DNA from: an uncultured Flammeovirgaceae bacterium
GTDB lineage: Bacteria > Bacteroidota > Bacteroidia > Cytophagales > Cyclobacteriaceae
Reading direction: 5' to 3'
Length of the DNA stretch: 6,107 nucleotides
NCBI GenBank assembly: GCA_946886805.1
Contig: CAMPJM010000261.1
Coordinates: 1-6,107, forward strand
Shown here: piece by piece, positions 1 through 6,009 of the stretch
Layout of the letters: the number at the start of each line of letters is the position of its first letter
Numbering within the stretch: the first letter of the stretch is position 1
The notes under the pieces: generated by a model
What the model was told of the DNA's origin: nothing
Database searches by the model: none
The model's input: the letters and a program-made list of their open reading frames with translations, nothing else
Translations under genes and position numbers: made by a program

Positions 1-736
1 AATAAGGAATTACCTGCACGCTCAGTTCATTTGAATTTCCTGAAGGTGGATTGGTATATCCTCTTACAACTAAAGTGTAAACTCTATCTTCCATGAAATT
101 ATAGTTATCAACAGTCTTAAGGATTTCGCCCTCTGCTGAAGTTGATAATTCTAAGGTAGTATTTCCTGCTTCTATCTCTTTAAATTCAGAAATACCGGTA
201 TAGGCTATCTCCTCAAACATAGGCGACTCCTCGCCCTCTTTTGCGATATTTACTTCCGGAGCATCGGGTGACAAGTTGACTATTCTTATCAATGCTTTCC
301 CTTCTGTTTCATCAGGAATGTTGTCTTCCACAACCAAAAGGTCCAAATCATCAGCTTCTCCTCCAGTAACAAATATGGAATACAACGAATCAGCCTTTAA
401 AGTGACAGTGCTGTCAATTAAAGTATTTGAAGCATTATAGGGAGTGAACTTTATGTCCCTATCGCCTGTATAAAAACTCATATAACCTGTAAAGTCAGTA
501 AATTCAAAAGGCTCATCGAAGTTTATTCGCCTGTCATCTACATATATATCCAAGTCTGTATTAGTGGGTAGGCCTTGATATAATGAAACATATGCCACCG
601 GGTCAGCTGGAACAACAGGGCCTCCGTTATCGTCATCCAGGCAACTTGTCATTGTTACCATCATAGTTGATAAAAGGAGAACCCAAATAGTTTTAAAATT
701 ACTTAACTCTTTTAAACTTATTCTACTCATCTTCAT
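1..736 (-). CDS. DUF4397-like cell-surface lipoprotein, C-terminus cut by window edge
   Basis: The minus strand is open from an ATG at 736 to the left edge (245 codons, no stop), so the C-terminus is missing. Residues 1-31 form a lipoprotein signal peptide: basic start (MKMSRISLKE), hydrophobic stretch (WVLLLSTMM), then MTSC with Cys32 as the lipid-anchored residue. The next residues, LDDDN, are acidic, resembling the lipoprotein export signal that sends Bacteroidota lipoproteins to the outer face of the outer membrane. The mature part looks like two beta-rich DUF4397-type units, about 47-140 and 148-235. The second has the typical pattern: IRIVNLSPDAPEVNI, then FKEIEAGNTTLEL, then RVYTLVVRGY. 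An alternative start is Met3 at 730. No Shine-Dalgarno is visible, which is usual in this phylum. The gene diverges from the arabinose genes and is probably unrelated to them; its molecular function is unknown. Confidence 0.82.
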   Translation of the reverse strand, partial: MKMSRISLKELSNFKTIWVLLLSTMMVTMTSCLDDDNGGPVVPADPVAYVSLYQGLPTNTDLDIYVDDRRINFDEPFEFTDFTGYMSFYTGDRDIKFTPYNASNTLIDSTVTLKADSLYSIFVTGGEADDLDLLVVEDNIPDETEGKALIRIVNLSPDAPEVNIAKEGEESPMFEEIAYTGISEFKEIEAGNTTLELSTSAEGEILKTVDNYNFMEDRVYTLVVRGYTNPPSGNSNELSVQVIPY

Positions 737-910
737 AAATAATTTTTTTTGATTAAAAAATATACTACCAAATAATATTTAATTTTCTAAATACTATCCT
801 TCTTATTAAAGACACTGGTTCTCTTGAATTGGTTGTAAAAAAGACTAAATAATAATATAATTTCTTAAAATTTCCTTTCATACCAATATTAAAACCGAAA
901 ACAAAGAATC

Positions 911-947
911 TTTTTGGAATAATATATTGCAAATATTATTCCAAAAA
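911..947. repeat. Perfect 15-bp inverted repeat with 7-nt spacer
   Basis: The arms are TTTTTGGAATAATAT (911-925) and ATATTATTCCAAAAA (933-947), separated by ATTGCAA, with no mismatch. The T-run is on the 5' side and the A-run on the 3' side, and no T-tract follows either end, so it is not a standard rho-independent terminator. It lies about 175 bp upstream of the lipoprotein start and 510 bp upstream of the HAD start. It could be a dimeric regulator site, a cruciform-forming sequence, or the end of a transcript hairpin; the sequence alone does not decide. Confidence 0.85.
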
Positions 948-1333
948 TGAGTCAAATTATGTTAAATTTAGACTTCATCAGAATTCAGAACAGTGATTGA
1001 AAACCATCGAAAAATTAAATCAGTTAGATACGCTTTCTTTTAGGAAATATTGCGCAGTGGTTGAGTAAAGTCCTGATTGTCAATGAACTCTCATCTTTAA
1101 TTTTGCTTTCCGTTCTAAGCCGGAAATAGTATAGGAGCCAAAATATTTTTCATTTTATAGCAACTTGTGCATTTCTCGAGGAATTCTCTAAGTTATTACA
1201 GAGCCGGTTGGAAAGGAAAATTCTGCCCATAATGGAAATATGTTGGCGTGTTATTTTTTCTACTGCTATCAAAGATTTATAATGTTGCGAATTATTCATA
1301 ATTTCACATCATCAAGTTTTGTGCGAAGCAATA

Positions 1334-1368
1334 TTTGGGGAATGAAAACTTTGCGAAAATTAGGTTTG
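1334..1368 (+). promoter_or_regulatory. Possible Bacteroidota-type promoter for the HAD gene
   Basis: TAGGTTTG at 1361-1368 is an exact match to the Bacteroidota -7 consensus TAnnTTTG, and TTTG at 1334-1337 could serve as the -33 element. The spacer is 23 nt, slightly longer than the usual 19-21. Transcription would begin near 1375 and give a leader of about 85 nt. Such short AT-rich matches occur by chance, so this is tentative. Confidence 0.35.
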
Positions 1369-1458
1369 GATTGAACATTGCCTGGCTTTACTGATTTTTA
1401 CCTCTGAAAATTATTTCTGTACATCAAACGATAATGTATTTTAACCAACAAGAATAAA

Positions 1459-2124
1459 ATGAATAAACCCGGAGCTTTTTTGTTTGACCTGAATGGAACT
1501 ATGATTGACGACATGCATTTTCATTTGAAGGTGTGGCATAGCGTCATTAATGAGGAATTAGGAGGAAATCTGAGTCTTGAAGAGGTGCGGGGCCATATGT
1601 ATGGGAAAAATCACGAGCTCTTGGCAAGGGTATTCGGGAGCGATCGGTTTTCTCTTCAAGAAATGGATTTAATTTCTCATAATAAAGAAGTGAAATATCA
1701 GGAAGCATACAAACCTCACCTTAAATTGTTGCCAGGATTAGAAAAGTTTTTAAATTTGGCACATTTGGAGAATGTAAAGATGGCCATCGGATCTGCAGCA
1801 ATTCCTTTCAATATCGATTTTGTTTTAGACAACCTGGATCTGCGGCATTATTTTCCTGTGATTGTAAGTGCCGAAGATGTACTGGAAAGTAAACCTCATC
1901 CGGAAACCTATTTAAAAGCTGCAAAATTACTAAATGTTGAGCCTTCAGCTTGCATCGTTTTTGAAGACGCTCCTAAAGGTGTGGAAGCGGCGTTAAATGC
2001 AGGCATGAAAGCTGTTGCAATTACCACCATGCATCATGAAGAAGAATTTGTTCAGTATCCGAATGTTTTGTTCTATATAAAAGATTACAACAACAGTGAG
2101 GTTAAAAAACTAATAAGCAGTTAG
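1459..2124 (+). CDS. HAD-superfamily hydrolase, beta-phosphoglucomutase-like, with DxN motif I
   Basis: This 221-residue protein has the size and fold signature of subfamily I HAD enzymes (beta-phosphoglucomutase and small sugar-phosphate phosphatases, cytoplasmic). Motif I is FDLNGT with nucleophile Asp10; residues ~15-85 form the helical cap, with MHFHLKVW aligning to the region of beta-PGM that contacts substrate. Motif II is GSAA with Ser112, motif III Lys145 in SKPHPETY, and motif IV Glu169-Asp170 in VFEDAPKGVEAA. The oddity is Asn12 where phosphatases and mutases have the second Asp, the general acid/base. The ATG at 1459 sits directly before the conserved N-terminal strand and is the natural start. 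The gene is 161 bp upstream of the arabinose regulator, on the same strand. A role in handling pentose phosphates is an inference by analogy with the HAD phosphatase AraL in the Bacillus subtilis ara operon, which belongs to a different HAD subgroup. Confidence 0.88.
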   Translation: MNKPGAFLFDLNGTMIDDMHFHLKVWHSVINEELGGNLSLEEVRGHMYGKNHELLARVFGSDRFSLQEMDLISHNKEVKYQEAYKPHLKLLPGLEKFLNLAHLENVKMAIGSAAIPFNIDFVLDNLDLRHYFPVIVSAEDVLESKPHPETYLKAAKLLNVEPSACIVFEDAPKGVEAALNAGMKAVAITTMHHEEEFVQYPNVLFYIKDYNNSEVKKLISS

Positions 2125-2163
2125 TAAATTACTCAGATTTACCCTTTTGAGACAGGTGTAATT

Positions 2164-2177
2164 ATTAATTTAAATAA
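2164..2177. promoter_or_regulatory. Candidate operator half-match upstream of the regulator gene
   Basis: ATTAATTTAAAT at 2164-2175 is identical to the sequence at 3296-3307 just before araB. It lies inside an imperfect 19-bp palindrome (2162-2180, TTATTA and TAATAA arms around ATTTAAA). It is 108 bp upstream of the regulator start, where an autoregulatory operator would be plausible. AT-richness makes chance similarity likely enough that this is only a candidate. Confidence 0.35.
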
Positions 2178-2183
2178 TAAAGG

Positions 2184-2213
2184 TTATTTTTACATTTATT
2201 ATTTTTACATTTA
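2184..2213. repeat. Perfect tandem duplication of a 15-bp unit
   Basis: TTATTTTTACATTTA occurs twice without a gap (2184-2198 and 2199-2213) in the region upstream of the regulator gene. It lies just before TAGCTTTT (2227-2234), which resembles the -7 promoter element TAnnTTTG with one mismatch, so the duplication would overlap the -33 region of such a promoter. It may be a recent slippage duplication or paired protein-binding sites. Confidence 0.85.
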
Positions 2214-2285
2214 ACGACTGTTGATTTAGCTTTTTCAGTTTAATAGGCAAATAAATTAGCAGGCTGGCTTAGATACATATAGAAA

Positions 2286-2993
2286 ATGAAAAAATACGAG
2301 GGGCAAACAAGATTACTTGTTGCTGTTGACTGCGTGATTTTCGGTTTTGATGGCGAAAATTATAAAATTTTACTAATCCACAGGGGTTTTTCCCCTGAAA
2401 AGAACAAATACAGTCTCATGGGCGGTTTTGTGCAGCCCGATGAAAGCCTTGATGAAGCGGCAGACCGGATATTGCTCCAATTGACTGGCTTAGAAGATGT
2501 TTACATGGAGCAGTTGTTTGCATTCAGTAAACCAGATAGAGATCCTGTTGAAAGAACCGTAGCTGTTACTTATTTTGCGCTCATTGATATACAGAAATAT
2601 GAAAAGCAGTTAAGTGAAGACTACCGGCCTGAGTGGTTTCATTTAAAGGAAATGCCGAGTCTTATTTTTGATCATAAAGAAATGGTGAATATGGCGCTGG
2701 AGAGACTTCGTTATAAAGCTGCTTCACATCCGATTCTTTTTAAGCTGTTGCCCGAAAAATTTACAATCCCGCATCTACAGGCATTGTATGAAGGCCTGTA
2801 TGACACCACCTTTGATAAGCGCAACTTTATCAGGAAACTGCAATCAACTGGTTTGTTGATTAAGCAAAAGGAGAAGGATAAAGAAAATTCAAGAAAAGGC
2901 GCCTTTTATTATTCGCTAGATCAAAGTAAATACTTGGAGGATTTTGAAGCGTTTTTAAATTTTATCCCCAAACCTGATAAAATTTTGTCGTGA
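2286..2993 (+). CDS. araR: NrtR/AraR-family transcriptional regulator (degenerate Nudix domain plus winged helix)
   Basis: This 235-residue protein has the two-part structure of NrtR-family regulators. Residues ~8-140 form a Nudix domain (LLVAVDCVIFGF, then LLIHRGFSPEKNKYSLMGGFV). Its Nudix box starts at Gly47 and keeps Glu53 and Arg61, but the catalytic REUXEE core reads RILLQL, so the metal-binding glutamates are lost and the domain should bind ligand without hydrolysis. Residues ~150-225 are the DNA-binding winged helix typical of the family: LLPEKFTIPHLQALYEGLY, then DKRNFIRKLQ. In Bacteroides thetaiotaomicron the arabinose regulator AraR belongs to this family and releases DNA on binding L-arabinose. 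Position directly upstream of araB and araD supports the same role here. The ATG at 2286 gives the normal family length. Ligand and operators are inferred. Confidence 0.87.
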   Translation: MKKYEGQTRLLVAVDCVIFGFDGENYKILLIHRGFSPEKNKYSLMGGFVQPDESLDEAADRILLQLTGLEDVYMEQLFAFSKPDRDPVERTVAVTYFALIDIQKYEKQLSEDYRPEWFHLKEMPSLIFDHKEMVNMALERLRYKAASHPILFKLLPEKFTIPHLQALYEGLYDTTFDKRNFIRKLQSTGLLIKQKEKDKENSRKGAFYYSLDQSKYLEDFEAFLNFIPKPDKILS

Positions 2994-3026
2994 ATAACCT
3001 AATCCCCAACCCTCAAAATACTATCC

Positions 3027-3054
3027 GCGTCCTGTCTCCCGACAGGATGCTTTT
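3027..3054 (+). terminator. Strong hairpin followed by TTTT, possible terminator of the regulator gene
   Basis: GCGTCCTGTC (3027-3036) pairs with GACAGGATGC (3041-3050) across a TCCC loop: ten base pairs including one G-T. TTTT follows at 3051-3054, then G. It lies 34 bp after the regulator stop codon, so it could end that transcript and separate it from araB. The short T-tract makes termination uncertain, and the hairpin may simply be part of the surrounding repeat element. Confidence 0.5.
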
Positions 3055-3191
3055 GCAGGATAAAGTAGGTGCCAAAAAGATGTGCCAACCGAAGGACAGC
3101 TTTTATAACCTAATTCACACCTCGCCGCTCTTGAACTGGTCGGTGGCGGGGATGGCGACCGGAGACAATGGTGAACGTGAAGTGGTTGAAC

Positions 3192-3212
3192 CTTAAACCT
3201 TAAACTTTAAAC
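3192..3212. repeat. Three tandem (C/T)TTAAAC heptamers
   Basis: CTTAAAC, CTTAAAC and TTTAAAC follow one another without gaps. A related string, AAACTTTAAACTA, occurs at 5951-5963 before the symporter gene, so this is a low-complexity motif that recurs in the intergenic DNA. Confidence 0.75.
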
Positions 3213-3249
3213 TCGCACCTCCCCAATCCCCAACACCCTAAAAATATTT

Positions 3250-3294
3250 TTTAACATAATTTTTGTTTTATTAATATAAGTGTTAAATTGACAC
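3250..3294 (+). promoter_or_regulatory. Possible araB promoter with overlapping inverted repeats
   Basis: TTTG at 3262-3265 and TTAAATTG at 3283-3290 can be read as degenerate -33 and -7 elements with a 17-nt spacer, placing the start near 3297. TTTAACA (3250-3256) and TGTTAAA (3281-3287) form an inverted repeat with a 24-nt spacer. The imperfect 15-bp palindrome GTGTTAAATTGACAC (3280-3294) covers the -7 element. This arrangement would suit repression by a dimeric regulator, but none of the elements is a strong consensus match. Confidence 0.35.
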
Positions 3295-3297
3295 CAT

Positions 3298-3309
3298 TAA
3301 TTTAAATTA
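3298..3309. promoter_or_regulatory. Perfect 12-bp palindrome before araB, candidate AraR operator
   Basis: TAATTTAAATTA is a perfect palindrome ending 6 bp before the araB start codon. A very similar perfect palindrome, TAGTTTAAACTA, lies before araD, and a near match lies before the regulator gene. Shared placement upstream of the pathway genes suggests a common regulator site; the AT-rich sequence makes the inference moderate at best. Confidence 0.42.
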
Positions 3310-3315
3310 CTAATT

Positions 3316-5031
3316 GTGGAAGATAAAGTTTATGTAATTGGAACTGATTTTGGCACCGATTCAGTGCGGTCAGTGCTTGTAGATACAGCCAATGGAGAAG
3401 AAGTTTCGTCGGCAGTATATTATTATCCTCGCTGGAGGGAAGGCTTATTTTGCAACCCAGCTAAAAATCAATTCAGGCAGCACCCTTTGGATTATGTCGA
3501 GGGTCTGGAACAAACAATAAAAGAATGCCTGGAAAAAGCAGGGGGTGAAAATATTGCCTCATCAGTAAAAGGAATTTCTGTGGATACTACCGGATCAACC
3601 CCTGTGGCTGTAAACGAAGAGGGTACGCCACTTTCTCTTTTGCCTGGTTTTGAAGATAATCCAAATGCTATGTTCGTCCTTTGGAAAGACCATACAGCTG
3701 TAAAAGAGGCAGATCAAATTAATGATCACGCAAACGATTTCGAAGTAAACTACCTGAAATATGTTGGTGGAATATACTCCTCAGAGTGGTTTTGGGCAAA
3801 ATTACTGCATGTTTTAAGAGAGGATGAACAGGTACGGCAAGCTTGCCACTCCTGGGTAGAACATTGTGATTGGATCCCATTTCTGCTGTCAGGAGGCGGC
3901 AGCGTTTCTGACATGAAAAGAGGAAGATGTGCCGCTGGACACAAATCATTATGGGCAGCAGAGTTTGGAGGCTTACCTCCCGACAGTTTTTTTGCTACTT
4001 TAGATCCTCTACTAAAAGGTTTTACAGCAAGATTATTTAAAGAAACCTATACAGCAGACCAAGCTGTGGGAAACTTGAGTAAGAAGTGGGCAGAGAAACT
4101 TGGACTTTCTACTGATGTGGTGATCGGTGCAGGTGCTTTTGATGCGCACATGGGGGCTGTAGGAGGGCAGATTGAGCCTTATTTCCTTAGTAAAGTGATG
4201 GGCACCTCTACTTGTGATATGTTGGTAGCGCCCGAAAGCGAAGTTAAAGACACATTGGTAAAAGGCATCTGTGGGCAAGTATCCGGGTCAATTATTCCAG
4301 GAATGATAGGTTTAGAAGCTGGACAATCTGCCTTTGGGGATACTTATGCCTGGTTTCAAAAAACCTTATTATGGCCTTTAAAAAATATGCTGGCTCAATC
4401 CAACATAATCGATGTAAAAACCGCGGATGCTTTGCTCGCAGAAATGACAGATAAAATAATTCCGGAATTAAGCAGGCAAGCGGAAAAAATTCCCTTAACA
4501 ATAGACAGCGAATATGCAGTCGATTGGCTAAACGGACGTAGAACCCCTGACGCCAACCAAATGCTTAAAGGTGTAATAGCTGGATTGGATTTAGGTACTG
4601 AAGCTCCCGACATTTTCCGGGCCTTGGCAGAAGCCACGTGTTTTGGCGCAAAAAAGATTGTTGATAGATTTAAAGAGCAGGGAATTCCGGTAAAAGGCTT
4701 GATTGGAATGGGTGGTGTAGCAAGGAAATCACCATTTATAATGCAAATGATGGCAGATGTAATGCAAATGCCCATCAGAATTCACAAATCCGAGCAAACT
4801 TGTGCCATCGGGGCTGCAATGTTTGCCGCCACGGCTGCGGGCGTCTATGCTTCTGTAGAAGATGCTATGGGGAAAATGGGGCAAGGTTTTGATGCGGAGT
4901 ATCTCCCAAATCCAAACTTGACCAAAATATATGCTGACCGTTATCGAAAATATTCGGTACTTGGCGATTGTATTGAATCTGAATTGATTAGATACAAGAA
5001 GGTTGCGGAAGCTGAAACTATTAGAAATTGA
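3316..5031 (+). CDS. araB: Ribulokinase (L-ribulose kinase)
   Basis: The product is a full-length FGGY-family carbohydrate kinase of 571 residues, close to the ~566 of E. coli AraB. It phosphorylates L-ribulose with ATP to L-ribulose 5-phosphate in the cytoplasm. The first domain opens with the phosphate-binding loop GTDFGTDSVRSVLVD (9-23), followed by GISVDTTGSTPV (86-97) and the substrate-region motif LWKDHT (122-127). Asp276 in GAGAFDAHMGAVGG is the expected catalytic base. The second, nucleotide-binding domain has MGTSTCDML (295-303), LNGRRTPDAN (405-414) and GMGGVARKSP (464-473). The start is a GTG; an in-frame stop at 3298-3300 excludes a longer protein and no ATG lies between, while the conserved N-terminus begins at residue 5-7. 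No Shine-Dalgarno is visible. araD follows 82 bp downstream on the same strand, so the two probably form one transcription unit. Confidence 0.96.
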   Translation: MEDKVYVIGTDFGTDSVRSVLVDTANGEEVSSAVYYYPRWREGLFCNPAKNQFRQHPLDYVEGLEQTIKECLEKAGGENIASSVKGISVDTTGSTPVAVNEEGTPLSLLPGFEDNPNAMFVLWKDHTAVKEADQINDHANDFEVNYLKYVGGIYSSEWFWAKLLHVLREDEQVRQACHSWVEHCDWIPFLLSGGGSVSDMKRGRCAAGHKSLWAAEFGGLPPDSFFATLDPLLKGFTARLFKETYTADQAVGNLSKKWAEKLGLSTDVVIGAGAFDAHMGAVGGQIEPYFLSKVMGTSTCDMLVAPESEVKDTLVKGICGQVSGSIIPGMIGLEAGQSAFGDTYAWFQKTLLWPLKNMLAQSNIIDVKTADALLAEMTDKIIPELSRQAEKIPLTIDSEYAVDWLNGRRTPDANQMLKGVIAGLDLGTEAPDIFRALAEATCFGAKKIVDRFKEQGIPVKGLIGMGGVARKSPFIMQMMADVMQMPIRIHKSEQTCAIGAAMFAATAAGVYASVEDAMGKMGQGFDAEYLPNPNLTKIYADRYRKYSVLGDCIESELIRYKKVAEAETIRN

Positions 5032-5088
5032 ACCGGAGAGACACTAGTAAATGTATTTTAATGAATAGGAAAATCATCGAATTGTACA

Positions 5089-5100
5089 TAGTTTAAACTA
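5089..5100. promoter_or_regulatory. Perfect 12-bp palindrome before araD, candidate AraR operator
   Basis: TAGTTTAAACTA is a perfect palindrome ending 13 bp before the araD start codon. It differs from the araB palindrome TAATTTAAATTA by one symmetric change, giving the joint pattern TARTTTAAAYTA. It could be an additional operator within the operon or mark a separate araD promoter. The TTTAAAC core also occurs in repeats at 3206-3212 and 5955-5961, so chance is possible. Confidence 0.4.
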
Positions 5101-5113
5101 AAAAAGGAACGAC

Positions 5114-5821
5114 ATGAATAAGAGCAAATTTGAGGGGATTCGGCAGGCTGCTTATGACGCAAATATGCAATTACCAGCTTTAGGTCTTGTGCTCTTTACT
5201 TTTGGAAATGTAAGTGTAGTGGATAGGGCAAACGGTGTTTTTGCTATAAAGCCTAGCGGGGTTCCCTACAAAGATCTATCACCTGAGAAAATGGTGATCG
5301 TGGACTTGGAAGGAAATGTCGTCGACGGCAACTATAGACCCTCTTCCGACACCAAAACTCATGCGGTTTTGTATAAACATTGGGAAAAAATTGGTGGCAT
5401 TGTGCATACTCATTCCACATATGCCACATCCTGGGCACAAGCGCAACGGGCTATACCCATATACGGCACTACCCATGCGGACCATTGCACAGACGATATA
5501 CCCTGCGCACCTCCAATGGATGATGAAATGATCAAGGGCGACTACGAGTACCAAACAGGATTTCAAATAATAAATCACCTTCGGGAAGTGAATATCAGCT
5601 ATGAAGAAATGGAGATGATCCTGGTAGGGAACCATGCGCCTTTTAGTTGGGGAAAAACAGCCGAAAAAGCAGTCTATAATAGCGCGGTACTGGAGGAGGT
5701 GGCACGCATGGCTTTGCTAACGGAGCAGATAAACAAAGATGTTCCAAAGCTAAAAAATGCGCTTATAAGCAAGCATTTTGAAAGAAAACATGGCCCTGAT
5801 TCTTATTATGGACAGGAGTGA
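5114..5821 (+). CDS. araD: L-ribulose-5-phosphate 4-epimerase
   Basis: This 235-residue class II aldolase-family, zinc-dependent enzyme converts L-ribulose 5-phosphate to D-xylulose 5-phosphate, the last step of the arabinose branch before the pentose phosphate pathway. Visible motifs in order are FGNVSV (30-35), KPSGVPY (46-52), SSDTKTH (77-83), the zinc site HTH (His98, His100) in GGIVHTHSTYATSWAQ, GTTHADHC (118-125) with Asp123 matching the catalytic Asp of the E. coli enzyme, and VGNHAPFSWG with the third zinc ligand His174. The C-terminus HGPDSYYGQE carries the conserved Tyr near position 231 that separates true epimerases from fuculose-phosphate aldolases. Length matches the E. coli enzyme (~231). 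The ATG at 5114 is preceded by AAAGGAA (5103-5109), an unusually clear Shine-Dalgarno for this phylum. It lies 82 bp after araB and is followed by a strong terminator. Confidence 0.96.
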   Translation: MNKSKFEGIRQAAYDANMQLPALGLVLFTFGNVSVVDRANGVFAIKPSGVPYKDLSPEKMVIVDLEGNVVDGNYRPSSDTKTHAVLYKHWEKIGGIVHTHSTYATSWAQAQRAIPIYGTTHADHCTDDIPCAPPMDDEMIKGDYEYQTGFQIINHLREVNISYEEMEMILVGNHAPFSWGKTAEKAVYNSAVLEEVARMALLTEQINKDVPKLKNALISKHFERKHGPDSYYGQE

Positions 5822-5822
5822 C

Positions 5823-5868
5823 TTTAGACATAAGATGTAAGACATTAGACGAAGACTTAAGACGGACA
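5823..5868. repeat. Degenerate AGAC-rich repeat tract
   Basis: Directly after araD, the stretch is built from imperfect copies of AGAC separated by short AT-rich spacers (TTAGACATAAG, GTAAGACATTAGAC, GAAGACTTAAGACGG). Variants of AGACTTAAGAC are a familiar intergenic low-complexity pattern in some Cytophagia, as I recall; its function is unknown. It has no open reading frame. Confidence 0.55.
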
Positions 5869-5878
5869 AAACAACTAG

Positions 5879-5903
5879 CAAGGGAGCATGCTCCCTTGTT
5901 TTT
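5879..5903 (+). terminator. Rho-independent terminator after araD
   Basis: CAAGGGAG (5879-5886) pairs perfectly with CTCCCTTG (5891-5898) across a CATG loop, and TTTTT follows at 5899-5903. An A-rich stretch precedes the stem. The stem, short loop and T-tract are textbook. It lies 57 bp after the araD stop and should end the araB-araD transcript, at least partly isolating the symporter gene downstream. Confidence 0.83.
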
Positions 5904-5936
5904 CAAAGACACAAAGACACAAAGACATTTTTGTCT
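5904..5936. repeat. Three perfect CAAAGACA repeats plus a small inverted repeat
   Basis: CAAAGACA occurs three times in tandem (5904-5911, 5912-5919, 5920-5927). The last copy contributes AGACA (5923-5927), which pairs with TGTCT (5932-5936) across TTTT. Such AAAGAC-type repeats resemble low-complexity elements I associate with Bacteroidota intergenic DNA. The tract sits between the araD terminator and the symporter gene. Confidence 0.8.
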
Positions 5937-6009
5937 CATGTCTTATTTATAAACTTTAAACTAAAATAATGCACAAGAATAAAATTATCACCTCAAATCT
6001 TTCTATTAT

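Larger units (their letters stand above)
737..1458. other. Divergent intergenic region without a convincing gene
   Basis: This ~720-bp AT-rich stretch separates the minus-strand lipoprotein gene from the plus-strand HAD gene. All frames I read are broken by stops; the longest stretch noted (1130-1282) has no proper start. It must hold promoters for both flanking genes. For the lipoprotein gene, CAAATAATA at 769-777 reads TATTATTTG on the minus strand, close to the Bacteroidota -7 element TAnnTTTG but with one extra base. A perfect 15-bp inverted repeat lies at 911-947, and a TAGGTTTG sequence at 1361-1368 is listed separately. I see no tRNA, rRNA or CRISPR structure. Confidence 0.6.
3001..3246. 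repeat. Intergenic repeat element bounded by imperfect ~20-bp direct repeats
   Basis: The left boundary AATCCCCAAC-CCTCAAAATA (3001-3020) and the right boundary AATCCCCAAC-ACCCTAAAAATA (3225-3246) are near-identical direct repeats. Between them are a strong hairpin (3027-3050), a repeated TGCCAA (3072-3077 and about 11 bp on), a GC-richer segment with GGTCG and CGACC arms (about 3138-3160), and three tandem (C/T)TTAAAC heptamers. The base composition differs from the AT-rich surroundings. It begins 7 bp after the regulator stop and leaves that gene intact. A 68-codon open frame from a GTG at 2990 crosses it but has no protein-like features. It looks like a small non-autonomous or dispersed repeat; copy number elsewhere cannot be seen from this window. 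Confidence 0.5.

Noticed and set aside
1130..1282. Fifty-codon open stretch on the plus strand in the divergent intergenic region (reads ...FLEEFSKLLQSRLERK...)
   Set aside because: It follows a TAG at 1127-1129, has no start codon near its beginning and no ribosome-binding context. It might be a gene relic but cannot be supported.
2126..2175. Possible terminator hairpin after the HAD gene (CTCA...TGAG)
   Set aside because: Only four base pairs with a long loop and no T-tract; not supportable as a terminator.
2990..3196. 68-codon frame from a GTG overlapping the stop of the regulator gene
   Set aside because: Its sequence crosses the direct repeat, hairpin and heptamer repeats of the 3001-3246 element, has no recognisable domain or sensible composition, and its stop lies in the heptamer tract. 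It is best explained as chance in GC-richer repeat DNA.
4395..4775. 126-codon open frame on the minus strand inside araB
   Set aside because: It lies wholly within the well-conserved araB coding sequence and has no family features; it is an antisense shadow.
5279..5635. 118-codon open frame on the minus strand inside araD
   Set aside because: It is antisense to the conserved catalytic core of araD, with Cys/His-rich composition typical of a shadow frame.
5952..5963. AACTTTAAACTA before the symporter gene as a full operator match
   Set aside because: It matches only one half of the araB/araD palindrome and also resembles the TTAAAC heptamer repeats at 3192-3212, so it is mentioned only as a partial match.
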